Of a stretch of 15,369 nucleotides of DNA, positions 7,501 through 15,343 are shown piece after piece. Each line of letters opens with the position of its first letter. Positions within the stretch are counted from its first letter, which is position 1. The notes under the pieces are model-generated. The model saw nothing but the letters and a program-made list of their open reading frames with translations, was not told where the DNA came from and searched no databases. The position numbers were made by a program, and so were the translations under genes. This stretch comes from Spirochaetaceae bacterium (GTDB lineage Bacteria > Spirochaetota > Spirochaetia > Treponematales > Breznakiellaceae), in assembly GCA_031256815.1 (NCBI GenBank), contig JAIRPU010000038.1, forward strand, positions 1 to 15,369, given 5' to 3'.

Positions 7501-8522
7501 TACAAGCGAGGAACAACAAGCCAATCGCCGGATACTATGCGATTGGGATTTTCTATGGCATTAAAATCCGCTATGTACTTATACCGCCATGGGGTGCGAT
7601 AGAAAACATGAGATATATCCCAAAGGGTATCGCCCCAGCGCACCTGATAATCAACTCCGTCTTCCGGAAAAGGGTCTGGTACTTTAAACGACCAAACCGG
7701 AGCGCGTTGACGGCTTACGGCAACAGGCGCTTCAACAACTGCAGGCGGCGGCTCGGAAATTACCGGCGCCGCTTCCTGGGCAACAGGCGGAGGAGTTTCA
7801 ACAACAGGCGGCGGCGTAAGGCTAACTTCCTGCTCCACAGCAGGAGGCTCCATAACCGGCTCTGCCGGCGGAGTTTCCGCAACGGGAGGCTGCATTTCTG
7901 CAACCGGAGGCTGAACCTCCGCAATCTGCGGCGCAGGCGGAGGAGTTTCTTTTTCTTTTAACGCTTCAAATATGCTTATGCTTTCGCTGCCGCCTTTTAA
8001 TACCATTTGAGCGCCGCCAAACGCAAACCACCAAACGGCAAAAGCAACGATAATAAGCCCCAAAACGGTAACCGCCAATATCAATGGCAGCTTAGACGTT
8101 TTGTTTTTTTGAATCATAACATCAGTTACAGATTCGCTGTCGCCCAAACCAATGTTTGAAAAATCAATATCCGCATTGCCTTCCATAGAGGCAAGCGATA
8201 CAGAAAGTTTTGCGTTTTCCGCCGATTTTGGATTGTCAAGGTCTTTTGCTTCTGCAAAAATCTCACCCGCATTATCCCTTGCTACTATAAGCTCAACGGA
8301 AGCTTCGCCTTTCTTTTTGTTTTTTATTTTTTCTACAACAAGACTGCCAATATATTGCGCGTCGGACATACCCCGCGCTTCGCTACGGTAAAGGTCAATT
8401 TGAACGCTCTTTTGCCCATCATGAACAGTGGTAAGCACCATTCGTTTTTTTGCCGGCTTATTCTCAGAGAGTATCGGGTAAAATTCACCGTTTGCAATTT
8501 TTATGCCAATGCTCGACGACAC
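7500..8522 (-). CDS. Membrane protein: Hsp70 substrate-binding-like domain, TM helix, Pro-rich linker, LysM
   Basis: 340 aa, GTG start with AGGAG six bases upstream. Residues ~3-112 resemble the substrate-binding beta domain of DnaK/Hsp70: SIGIKIANGEF, VLTTVHDGQKSVQIDLYRSE, YIGSLVVEKI, then SVELIVARDNAGEIFAEAKD parallel the DnaK segments around STAEDNQSAVTIHVLQGE, LGQFNL and VTFDIDADGILHVSAKD. No ATPase domain is present. One TM helix at ~145-168, preceded by Lys, predicts N-inside/C-outside topology. A Pro/Val/Ala-rich linker (~193-270) crosses the periplasm, and residues 291-339 are a LysM domain (YQVRWGDTLWDISHVFY ... GDWLVVP) that binds glycan strands of peptidoglycan. The gene is transcribed with the lytic transglycosylase that follows, so the protein may tether or recruit wall-remodelling activity. 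LysM and TM calls are firm; the Hsp70-like call comes from by-eye alignment and its function is unknown. Confidence 0.85.
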   Translation of the reverse strand: MSSSIGIKIANGEFYPILSENKPAKKRMVLTTVHDGQKSVQIDLYRSEARGMSDAQYIGSLVVEKIKNKKKGEASVELIVARDNAGEIFAEAKDLDNPKSAENAKLSVSLASMEGNADIDFSNIGLGDSESVTDVMIQKNKTSKLPLILAVTVLGLIIVAFAVWWFAFGGAQMVLKGGSESISIFEALKEKETPPPAPQIAEVQPPVAEMQPPVAETPPAEPVMEPPAVEQEVSLTPPPVVETPPPVAQEAAPVISEPPPAVVEAPVAVSRQRAPVWSFKVPDPFPEDGVDYQVRWGDTLWDISHVFYRTPWRYKYIADFNAIENPNRIVSGDWLVVPRL

Positions 8523-8528
8523 AATCTA

Positions 8529-8533
8529 CTCCT
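8529..8533 (-). promoter_or_regulatory. Ribosome binding site deciding the GTG start of the LysM gene
   Basis: AGGAG on the minus strand lies six bases before the GTG at 8520-8522, supporting this non-ATG start. Confidence 0.7.
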
Positions 8534-8547
8534 ATCAACGATTAGCT

Positions 8548-8576
8548 ATAATAATTTATGCACTGCCATTTGTCAA
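8548..8576 (-). promoter_or_regulatory. Strong sigma-70-type promoter for the LysM-lytic transglycosylase unit
   Basis: On the minus strand, TTGACA (8571-8576) and TATTAT (8548-8553) are separated by exactly 17 bases, about 25 bases before the GTG start of the LysM gene. The -35 is a perfect consensus and the -10 matches five of six. It lies in the 72-base gap after the GH13 gene, so the pair can be expressed independently of it. Confidence 0.75.
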
Positions 8577-8594
8577 GCGCATCATTAATTTTAG

Positions 8595-11500
8595 CTAAGC
8601 CTGTTTTTTACCGCCGCTTTTCTTCGCCGTGCCGGACTTTGCGCCGGAAGCGGTTTTTGTGGAAGAAGCGCTTTTTGCGCCGGAATCGGATTTTGCCGCC
8701 CCTGATTTTTTTCCACCGGCCGCGCCCAAAGAATCTATTAACGCCTCAATTCTGTAACCGGACGCGGATTCTGCGCGGCTTAACTCCTGAACAAAAGTTT
8801 CGGCCTTTGCGCCGCCGGAATACTGCGCGGCGAATACCGCGCTAAAGAACAGCGCCTCTCCAAAACTCTCTTTATTAAAGTAAACGGCGCCTTCCCAAAT
8901 GTTTATTCCAAGAATACGCTTAAAGTCTTCGTCTTCGTAACATTCAACAACGCATTGCGCAGGTGTTACCGCTTTTGCGCTTTTCCATATTGGTTTTGCG
9001 CCGGCTCCATTTGCGGCAGGGCTGACGCGGCGCAGCACCGCCTTGGCAATTTCTACAACACGGTAAGCTTTAGCGCCTTCAATGCCATTAGCTTCGCAGG
9101 CCTCGCGGAATTTGCGGTCAAGCCCCCAGTGCTGGCAAAGCCCAACCGTATCCGCGCCATCCGCGCCTTCGCCAACTATAACGCCCACCGCTTGAAACAC
9201 GGCATAGCCGTAAAGGAAAGCGGCAAGCTCCTGCCCGCCGGCAAAGTATGCAGAAACGCCTTTTGCAAATTCCGACTTTAACGCCTTAATCTCTTTAAGC
9301 GCCGCCGCATAAGCGCAAAGCGTGTTTATGCAAACATTAACAGCCTCTTTCGCCTCTGCCGCTTTGCGTTTTTTTGCAGGCTTAAACGGCTCGTAATCGC
9401 CCTCTTTAATAAAACGCTGGCCGGCCGTAACAAAATCCAAAAGCGCTTTTTTAAACGCATCATCGTTTAACTTTGCGCCCGAAAGCAGCTTATGCGCCTC
9501 TTCAATCCTTTCTTTCGAGAACAGCGCCCAAAACGGCGCGTATACTTCGTCCAAAACCATATCTTGTAATGCCTCCTCAGGCGCTTTCATAGAAGCGCCG
9601 TTTAGTATGTGATGAAGCCGCGCCCAGGGTTTTTGTGGACTGTCTTCAACTTCACGAATATCAATATATACCTGTGCCTGGTAACCATTCAAGATGACAA
9701 AAAGCCCCTTCTCGTAAAGCGCCTTGCTCGACCTTATGTACCAGCGGTTTTCGTGCTGTTCGTGGAGCAGCGCAAAACACGCGCTGTCGTTGCGCAGTAA
9801 AAGCGCGGACGCGATGCTGTCGTGCTTAAAACTGCCGTCTTTTTGTGGGATATTAACCGAACCTTCTTTTATCCAGCCGCTTGCCCTCTCCCAAAAATTA
9901 TTGTAGAACACAAGCGCCCTGTCCATTTCCAGCCTGTTTGTATAGGCAAATACATTTTCGTTTACATGACCTTCCGGAGCGATAAAATCGAACAAACAAA
10001 AATTAACGCTTCCTGAAAAAATCATGCGCCTTTTCATGAGCGGGAATATTTCGCGTTTATGACGCTCAACAAGATAAGTGTCTGGAATTTCATCGCGATA
10101 GGCGCGCCGGTATTCCATTCCGTATTTTTCTTCAAAACCTTCGATTTGCCCGTGTCCGAACATGGGAAGCCCAGGCATGGTTACCATTAGCGTACAAATT
10201 CCAAAGTATTTATCGCCTTTGCCAAACTGCGCCACCGCCGTTTCTTCGTCCGGATTATTCATAAAGTTTACAAAGCGTTTTAGAATTTCTGGGTCAAATT
10301 CCAGGGTGTTTTTTATGGTTGCGCGGTACTTAGAGTTTTCTTCTTTTTTTAGCATATTCATAAACGCCGAATTGTATACACGATGCATTCCCAGTGTGCG
10401 AACAAAATAGCCTTCCATCATCCAAAACGCCTCGGCAAGCAGCAGCGTGTGCGGCGCTTCTGCCGCGCAGCGGTCTACAACTTCGCGCCAGAATTCATTT
10501 GGTATGCGCTTGTTGAATTCCGCAGTCGAAATAGCGTGTTCCGAGCGGCTTGCTATATCGCCGCCATGACCAGGCTCCGGATACCAAAGCCTTTGAATAT
10601 GGCGTTTTGCAAGCGTCATTGCCGCATCAAAGCGCACTATCGGAAACTGGCGGCATACGCCGACTATTGTTCGTATTACCGCCTCGCGCGCTTCAGGATT
10701 CAAAAAATCTATCTGCGCCGTATCGTTCCATGGCATCGAAGTACCGTCGTTGCCGTGATAAATGTAACGGTGCCGGTCGTTCCGGCGGTCGTAATGATGA
10801 AACACTACGGCGCAATCGGAATTATTGTAGTAATGGTCTTCTATCTGCACGACAATATCAGGATGATTGGATAAATTGCCGGAATTATACTGATACTGCG
10901 GGTATGGCGGGAAATCAAGCTGAAGAAAACGGTCTGGATGTTCAATAATCCATCTTGAATCCAGCCCTGTATGATTTGGAACCATGTCCGAGCCAAGCCG
11001 TATGCCGCGCCTTGCGCAGCGCCCGCGGAGGTCTGCAAGCGCCATCCAGCCGCCAAGCTCGTGAGCTATGTCGTAATCGTAAAGGCTGTACGCGCTTGCC
11101 GCCGCTTCGGGGTTTCCCTTCCACTGTTTAATTGTTCTTGACGCATTGCTCCTCTCCCACAAACCTATCAACCATAAACCGGTAAAACCGCTTGCCGAAA
11201 GTTCGTCAATTTCTTCATCGGGGATTTGGTCAAGCCGCGTAATTTCGCGTTTGTATTTTTTTGAAAGCTGATAAAGCCAGACCAGCGTGGACTTTGCCAT
11301 GAGTATTGTTCGCGGCATCCATTCTTCATCCTGGCTGAATTTTTCATATTCATTTTGAAGATAACCAAAGTCGTAAACTTCCGTGGGGCCGGGAGCGCCA
11401 TGCCAATGCGGTTTTTCTTCTTCGGCAATAACATCAAGACTTGTAAGAAGCCGCGCAAGAAACGCGCCCAGAAAACGCCCCCAGCGCTCGCGTATCCAGC

Positions 11501-12221
11501 GGAGCTGCGCGGCAAGCGAATCCGGGCAGGCAATTGCCGGAGCGCGGAGCAAATCCCAAAGATTCTGCCCGTCCGGGCCGAAAGCTGGAAGTTCCGCAAG
11601 ACACGATTTTATTTCTTCGATAGCTTTGGTGTATACCGTGCGTTTTGCCAAATTTGCGTCATCAAACAGGAACAAAAACGGCTTAAATGCCGGATTAAGG
11701 TTTGCAATAGCGAGCAAGAGCAGCTCTTCCAGCGCCATTTCGTTGTGGGGCACGCCGGCTTCTTTACCGCGAAGGTAATCTTCCGTCCGTTCTTTGCCTT
11801 CGTAAACGGCGCGTGGCGGAAAGTCTTTACAAAATTCGTTTAGCATTTCGCCGGACGCTTTTTCGCCAAATGCCGCTTCCAGCCGTGTTAGCAAAGCGCC
11901 AAAGACATCTACGCCAAGCTCTTGTTTGTAAAGTCCCACCATAAAATGCAATATTTCGTCGATAAGCCCCATGGCGTTAAGCTCGCCGGCGCGCACCGCT
12001 TTTTCCGGATGGCGCGCCGCGTCAACCAGGTCGTTAAACCGCGCGGCAAGCATTCGCACTTCTTTAAAGTCGGCAATTATAACATTACCCGTAATTTGAA
12101 ACAACGGCGATTCAAGCCTGCACGCCTTGCGGACTTCGTTGTTTATGTGGAATTCAAACGTTGGAGCGGCGCTGTATGCAATCTCCCCTACTGGAATATA
12201 AACGACCGGATTATTTTTCAT
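8595..12221 (-). CDS. Large cytoplasmic GH13 alpha-amylase-family protein with extra N- and C-terminal domains
   Basis: 1208 aa, ATG start, weak GAGG ahead of it; no signal peptide, so probably cytoplasmic. Residues ~1-330 are a helix-rich region I do not recognise. The (beta/alpha)8 GH13 part (~335-800) shows region I DMVPNHT (D412 onward), region II VRFDAAMTL with nucleophile D532, region III LLAEAFW with acid/base E597, and region IV FMNNPDEE with D658. The His of the usual NHD in region IV is absent. Residues ~800-1160 form an unidentified C-terminal region, and the last ~40 residues are a Lys/Ala/Ser/Gly-rich tail ending KKSGGKKQA. GH13 enzymes hydrolyse or transfer alpha-linked glucose, so intracellular glycogen or maltodextrin metabolism is the likely setting, but hydrolase versus transferase cannot be told. 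Typical GH13 proteins are 450-700 aa. The gene has its own promoter and is not obviously linked by function to its neighbours. Confidence 0.85.
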   Translation of the reverse strand: MKNNPVVYIPVGEIAYSAAPTFEFHINNEVRKACRLESPLFQITGNVIIADFKEVRMLAARFNDLVDAARHPEKAVRAGELNAMGLIDEILHFMVGLYKQELGVDVFGALLTRLEAAFGEKASGEMLNEFCKDFPPRAVYEGKERTEDYLRGKEAGVPHNEMALEELLLLAIANLNPAFKPFLFLFDDANLAKRTVYTKAIEEIKSCLAELPAFGPDGQNLWDLLRAPAIACPDSLAAQLRWIRERWGRFLGAFLARLLTSLDVIAEEEKPHWHGAPGPTEVYDFGYLQNEYEKFSQDEEWMPRTILMAKSTLVWLYQLSKKYKREITRLDQIPDEEIDELSASGFTGLWLIGLWERSNASRTIKQWKGNPEAAASAYSLYDYDIAHELGGWMALADLRGRCARRGIRLGSDMVPNHTGLDSRWIIEHPDRFLQLDFPPYPQYQYNSGNLSNHPDIVVQIEDHYYNNSDCAVVFHHYDRRNDRHRYIYHGNDGTSMPWNDTAQIDFLNPEAREAVIRTIVGVCRQFPIVRFDAAMTLAKRHIQRLWYPEPGHGGDIASRSEHAISTAEFNKRIPNEFWREVVDRCAAEAPHTLLLAEAFWMMEGYFVRTLGMHRVYNSAFMNMLKKEENSKYRATIKNTLEFDPEILKRFVNFMNNPDEETAVAQFGKGDKYFGICTLMVTMPGLPMFGHGQIEGFEEKYGMEYRRAYRDEIPDTYLVERHKREIFPLMKRRMIFSGSVNFCLFDFIAPEGHVNENVFAYTNRLEMDRALVFYNNFWERASGWIKEGSVNIPQKDGSFKHDSIASALLLRNDSACFALLHEQHENRWYIRSSKALYEKGLFVILNGYQAQVYIDIREVEDSPQKPWARLHHILNGASMKAPEEALQDMVLDEVYAPFWALFSKERIEEAHKLLSGAKLNDDAFKKALLDFVTAGQRFIKEGDYEPFKPAKKRKAAEAKEAVNVCINTLCAYAAALKEIKALKSEFAKGVSAYFAGGQELAAFLYGYAVFQAVGVIVGEGADGADTVGLCQHWGLDRKFREACEANGIEGAKAYRVVEIAKAVLRRVSPAANGAGAKPIWKSAKAVTPAQCVVECYEDEDFKRILGINIWEGAVYFNKESFGEALFFSAVFAAQYSGGAKAETFVQELSRAESASGYRIEALIDSLGAAGGKKSGAAKSDSGAKSASSTKTASGAKSGTAKKSGGKKQA

Positions 12222-12239
12222 GCGCGCCTCTTGATAGTT

Positions 12240-12268
12240 ACTATATCATTGTTCAAGTTTGTTTGCAA
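12240..12268 (-). promoter_or_regulatory. Probable sigma-70-type promoter for the GH13 gene
   Basis: Minus-strand TTGCAA (12263-12268) and TATAGT (12240-12245) are 17 bases apart. The -10 lies about 20 bases before the ATG, giving a short leader. Each box has four or five consensus positions. Confidence 0.5.
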
Positions 12269-12368
12269 CAGGTTTTATCATTTTACAGGCGTTTTTTAAG
12301 GCAGCCCGCGCTTTCTTTGCGCCACTGAAAATCTACAGCTTCCCTTTAGCGCAACTGCAACAACATCT

Positions 12369-12388
12369 CAGATACAATCAGATACAAT
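12369..12388. repeat. 10-bp tandem repeat just downstream of the methyltransferase gene
   Basis: CAGATACAAT occurs twice in tandem (12369-12378 and 12379-12388) in the 189-base gap between the methyltransferase stop and the GH13 start. No function is evident. The rest of the gap holds the GH13 promoter and nothing else I can support. Confidence 0.6.
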
Positions 12389-12410
12389 CGGAATGTTTTG
12401 CAAATTATCC

Positions 12411-14069
12411 CTATTCCCGCAAAAAACCGTATTCGTATACTTTCGGCGCTATCTTTGCCGCCAATGTTTTTTGCGCGTCACGCACTTTGCCGATTAGCGC
12501 GTTGTAGGTTTCGTCAGCGGACTTTGAATTCATTGCGCCTGAGTCTTTGCGCCCCTGAAAGAATTCGCGGATGTCGTAGAACGAGGCGTTTACCGGGGCG
12601 GTTTTGTTATTTTTTATTTTTGAGTGATAGTAACGCCAGAGTTCCAGACCGGCGGATAGAACGGCGGCTGCTTCGGCTGTTGGTTTCCGGCAGCCAGAAA
12701 CCAAAAACTGATTCATAAAATTGCTTTCAAACTTTTCTTTTGCGTCAACTTCCGCTTCGGTAAAAGGTATCCAATGATTTACGCCATACTTGCCGGAAAT
12801 GTTATTGCTGAACAAAGTGTATATCAAACAATCATTTTTGAATTCATCATCTTTTTCAAAGCCGTCATTTGGATATAAAAACTGGTCGCGGTCGTTAAGC
12901 CATGTAGGTGTTATGCAATGACGAACTGCATAATAAATACAAGCTATATTTAAATTATTATAACAAATAAAAAAATGAGTAAGTGCTATTGAACCTTTGT
13001 TTGCAATATACACCACTTTTTGTTGTTGAAAATCAGAACCACGATAATTCAAAATGCCTATAGAATCTTTATTAGCATCATATTGTTTGAGCCACGCATT
13101 GATATGTTTTTGCTTATTGTAAAACCCTTTTTTTTTGGCGGCGCGTTTTCCACCGGCGTTAAACACATCCAATTTGACAGATTTAGGAAATTTGAAATCA
13201 TATCCATTGTAGGATAATTGCCAAATCAAAAAGCCTATTGGAAATTTACCGCTTACATTATCAAAAGTGAATGAGGGGCATATAAATCCTTTTTTGAATT
13301 GCGCCGAAAAATTGGCGCGGAATCTGGAAAAGTTAGATGAATTAACATATTTTAATTTTGAAAACATCGCCAAATATGAACCGGGTATTCTATCCGCTAT
13401 ACGCATTATAAAAAGCGAAAAGAGTTCATTTGCGGCTTTCCCGAGCGCGTCTTTGTATTCGGCATGAGCGCAATGCGCAGTAGAAACTTCCGCTTTATGC
13501 TGCCATGTGCCTTTTACCGTTTTCGCGCTCGTCGCTTCCGCGTAAGGCGGATTGATATACACTATCAGTTTCTTTCGCTTTTCTTTATCGTTGATTATTT
13601 TTTGCAATTCTTCAGGCAGTTTGTCAAAACTGTCATTCAAAAAATCAAAGCGGAACACATGGGCTGGCAGCAGATTTGAATTTTCGTCCGTGGCGATTAG
13701 GCTTTGAATAGTCGCGATATTGCCCGCGTCAATATCGCTGGCCCACACATTGTATTTGTTTTTCAATCCCGCAAGCAGATTGCCAGTTCCCGCCGCGCAG
13801 TCCCAGATATAGTATTCGTCCTGCCAGTCCGCGCCAAAAACAGCGGCCAAATACTCCTTCGATTTATCCGCCCAGATTGCCGGCGTAAAAAAACTTCCCT
13901 TTACCTCGCGGATATTCTGAGGCAAAAGCAAATTATCCCGTGATTTTTTGTCTGTAACAACAAAATCCATGTTGTCAATATTTGGTTCATAGCCGAATTT
14001 TGAGAAATAGTCCTGGTAGACAAGGCTTTTTAGGGTTTCTTCTTTTTGTATTCCGCTGTAATTGGACAC
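12411..14069 (-). CDS. N6-adenine DNA methyltransferase, apparently solitary
   Basis: 552 aa from a GTG at 14067-14069, with an AGGGG ribosome site seven bases upstream. An ATG at 14076 is out of frame. The N-terminal half has the class I SAM-dependent fold: an FFTP motif, then motif I DCAAGTGN (90-97) for SAM, and motif IV NPPYAE with N173-P-P-Y176 as the adenine-binding catalytic loop. This order is typical of gamma-class N6-adenine methylases such as type II or IIG enzymes. The C-terminal ~350 residues presumably contain target recognition and are not recognisable. No restriction endonuclease, specificity subunit or helicase is next to it: its neighbours are a GH13 protein and a TatD protein. 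It could be an orphan epigenetic methylase, the remnant of a restriction-modification system, or act on another locus. Parts of the C-terminal half (around 12940-13400) are clearly more AT-rich than the flanking genes, which hints at horizontal transfer. The recognition site cannot be predicted. Confidence 0.85.
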   Translation of the reverse strand: MSNYSGIQKEETLKSLVYQDYFSKFGYEPNIDNMDFVVTDKKSRDNLLLPQNIREVKGSFFTPAIWADKSKEYLAAVFGADWQDEYYIWDCAAGTGNLLAGLKNKYNVWASDIDAGNIATIQSLIATDENSNLLPAHVFRFDFLNDSFDKLPEELQKIINDKEKRKKLIVYINPPYAEATSAKTVKGTWQHKAEVSTAHCAHAEYKDALGKAANELFSLFIMRIADRIPGSYLAMFSKLKYVNSSNFSRFRANFSAQFKKGFICPSFTFDNVSGKFPIGFLIWQLSYNGYDFKFPKSVKLDVFNAGGKRAAKKKGFYNKQKHINAWLKQYDANKDSIGILNYRGSDFQQQKVVYIANKGSIALTHFFICYNNLNIACIYYAVRHCITPTWLNDRDQFLYPNDGFEKDDEFKNDCLIYTLFSNNISGKYGVNHWIPFTEAEVDAKEKFESNFMNQFLVSGCRKPTAEAAAVLSAGLELWRYYHSKIKNNKTAPVNASFYDIREFFQGRKDSGAMNSKSADETYNALIGKVRDAQKTLAAKIAPKVYEYGFLRE

Positions 14070-14092
14070 GTTTCATCCCCTCAATGACATTT

Positions 14093-14121
14093 ATACTATC
14101 AAACTCCGGCGAATGTTTCAA
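14093..14121 (-). promoter_or_regulatory. Probable promoter of the DNA methyltransferase gene
   Basis: Minus-strand TTGAAA (14116-14121) and TAGTAT (14093-14098) are separated by 17 bases, about 23 bases ahead of the GTG start. It is weaker than the divergent TatD promoter in the same intergenic region. Confidence 0.5.
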
Positions 14122-14201
14122 CATAAATTCTAAAGCAAAAAAGCGTCCAAAATACTAAAAAACCGCTAAATGCTATTGCCCTGAAAGTGTGTACAATTTG
14201 C

Positions 14202-14230
14202 TTGACAAGGATATGTTAATTTGTTATAAT
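14202..14230 (+). promoter_or_regulatory. Perfect consensus sigma-70 promoter of the TatD gene
   Basis: TTGACA (14202-14207), a 17-base spacer, and TATAAT (14225-14230): both hexamers and the spacing are ideal. It implies a transcript starting near 14237 and shows that the longer open frame beginning at 14189 cannot be the translated start. Confidence 0.88.
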
Positions 14231-14256
14231 CAACTTGCTTCTTGTATGCGAAGAGA

Positions 14257-14272
14257 CGCCCTTGTTAGGGCG
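14257..14272 (+). promoter_or_regulatory. Small hairpin in the TatD leader
   Basis: CGCCC and GGGCG pair around a TTGTTA loop, ending six bases before the AAGGA ribosome site (14278-14282). It could tune translation or transcript stability, but the stem is only five pairs and function is unproven. Confidence 0.4.
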
Positions 14273-14287
14273 GTGTCAAGGATAAAT

Positions 14288-15055
14288 ATGCAATATTTTG
14301 ATACTCATGCCCATATAGGGCTTATTGATGAAGACCCTATAAAGCAGCTCCTCATTACTCAAGAGGCGCGGCAGGCCGGAGTGGCGCGTATACTTTCGAT
14401 TTGTAACAACCTTATCGATTTTTCACGGGTTTATGGCAACTTAAAAACCGCTTCAAATGTATATTTTGCAACGGGCGTTTCCCCGTCCGAAGTTCAAAAT
14501 CCAGGTAAAAACTGGCTTGCTGTTATAAAACAAAACACCCAGCTTCCGCGTGTTATTGCCATAGGCGAAATAGGACTTGATTATTACCACAAATTTGGTG
14601 ATAAAACCGCTCAAATTGAACTTTTTATTCAACAGCTCGACCTGGCTACACGGCTTGATTTGCCTGTGATTATTCATAACCGGGACGCAGGGCGCGACGT
14701 TCTGGATATTTTGCGCGACAGACTCCCGCCAAAGGGAGGGGTTCTTCATTGTTATTCAGAGACGGCGGAATACGCTAAAAAAGCGGCAAAACTTAACCTC
14801 TATTTTTCTTTTGCCGGAAATCTAACCTATAAAAACGCAAAAAACCTGCACGAAACAGTACAAACGCTTCCGGTTGACCGTATTCTTATAGAATCAGAAA
14901 GCCCGTTTATGGTGCCTGCGGAATTTCGCGGCAAACGGAATATGCCAAAATACCTGCCAATAACGGCGGCTCACATGGCGTATCTGCTTGGTAAAACTGA
15001 AGAAGAAACCGCTCAGCTGCTTTGGGATAACGCAAACCGTTTTTTTGGCATATAA
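14288..15055 (+). CDS. TatD-family metal-dependent hydrolase (probable DNase)
   Basis: 255 aa from the ATG at 14288, which has AAGGA five bases upstream and lies downstream of the consensus promoter. A longer start at 14189 would precede the promoter -35 and is rejected. TatD family signatures are in order: DTHAH with metal ligands H7 and H9, GEIGLDYY with E94, IHNRDA with H130, LHCYS with H154, and finally ILIESESP. In most TatD proteins the last motif is ETD(S/A)P with a catalytic-site Asp; here the equivalent residue is E204. Family members are cytoplasmic metal-dependent deoxyribonucleases/hydrolases of ~250-270 aa linked to DNA repair and quality control. The length is normal, so the gene is not decayed, and the Asp-to-Glu change is conservative but could alter metal geometry or substrate. 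It appears to be monocistronic and is followed by a GC-rich hairpin array. Confidence 0.9.
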   Translation: MQYFDTHAHIGLIDEDPIKQLLITQEARQAGVARILSICNNLIDFSRVYGNLKTASNVYFATGVSPSEVQNPGKNWLAVIKQNTQLPRVIAIGEIGLDYYHKFGDKTAQIELFIQQLDLATRLDLPVIIHNRDAGRDVLDILRDRLPPKGGVLHCYSETAEYAKKAAKLNLYFSFAGNLTYKNAKNLHETVQTLPVDRILIESESPFMVPAEFRGKRNMPKYLPITAAHMAYLLGKTEEETAQLLWDNANRFFGI

Positions 15056-15084
15056 CCGTTTGCCGCAGGCAGCTGTCCGCGCCC

Positions 15085-15110
15085 GCAGCCTCCGCCGACC
15101 GGCGATAAGG
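15085..15110 (+). repeat. 26-bp direct repeat, copy 1
   Basis: This copy starts GCAGCCTCCGCCGACCGGC and ends ATAAGG. The same 26 bases with one mismatch recur 259 bases later at the window end. The two copies bracket the hairpin cluster. Confidence 0.75.
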
Positions 15111-15343
15111 CCGCGCGAAGCGCGGCCGCCGCTTCGCGGCCGCAACCGGCAGAGTGCGAAACCGCAAGCGCGGTTTCGCACGCCATGTGTTCCCGCGCCC
15201 GCCGCTTCGCGGCGCTGAGGGCGGTATGCAAAGCACACCGCCGCTCCACATCCCATAACCGCCGCAGGCGGGCGGCTGTCGTTTGCCGGCGGCACGCGCC
15301 CGGCAGGCGCGTGCCGGCCGTAGTCATCTACGCCCTTTCGGGC

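Noticed and set aside
7501..7524. TTG at 7524 as the lytic transglycosylase start
   Set aside because: It adds eight residues with no clear ribosome site. The GTG at 7500 overlaps the upstream stop and gives a cleaner signal peptide. Not fully excluded.
11355..11843. 162-residue plus-strand open frame opposite the GH13 gene
   Set aside because: Shadow of the GH13 reading frame, Arg/Lys/Phe-rich, no domain features.
12317..12354. Possible terminator hairpin (TTGCGC/GCGCAA) after the methyltransferase gene
   Set aside because: Six-pair stem with a 26-base loop and no T-run on the minus strand; too weak to call.
14189..14287. Longer in-frame start for the TatD gene
   Set aside because: The extra codons span a perfect promoter, so they precede the transcript start. 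The DTHAH motif begins right after the ATG at 14288, which has AAGGA.
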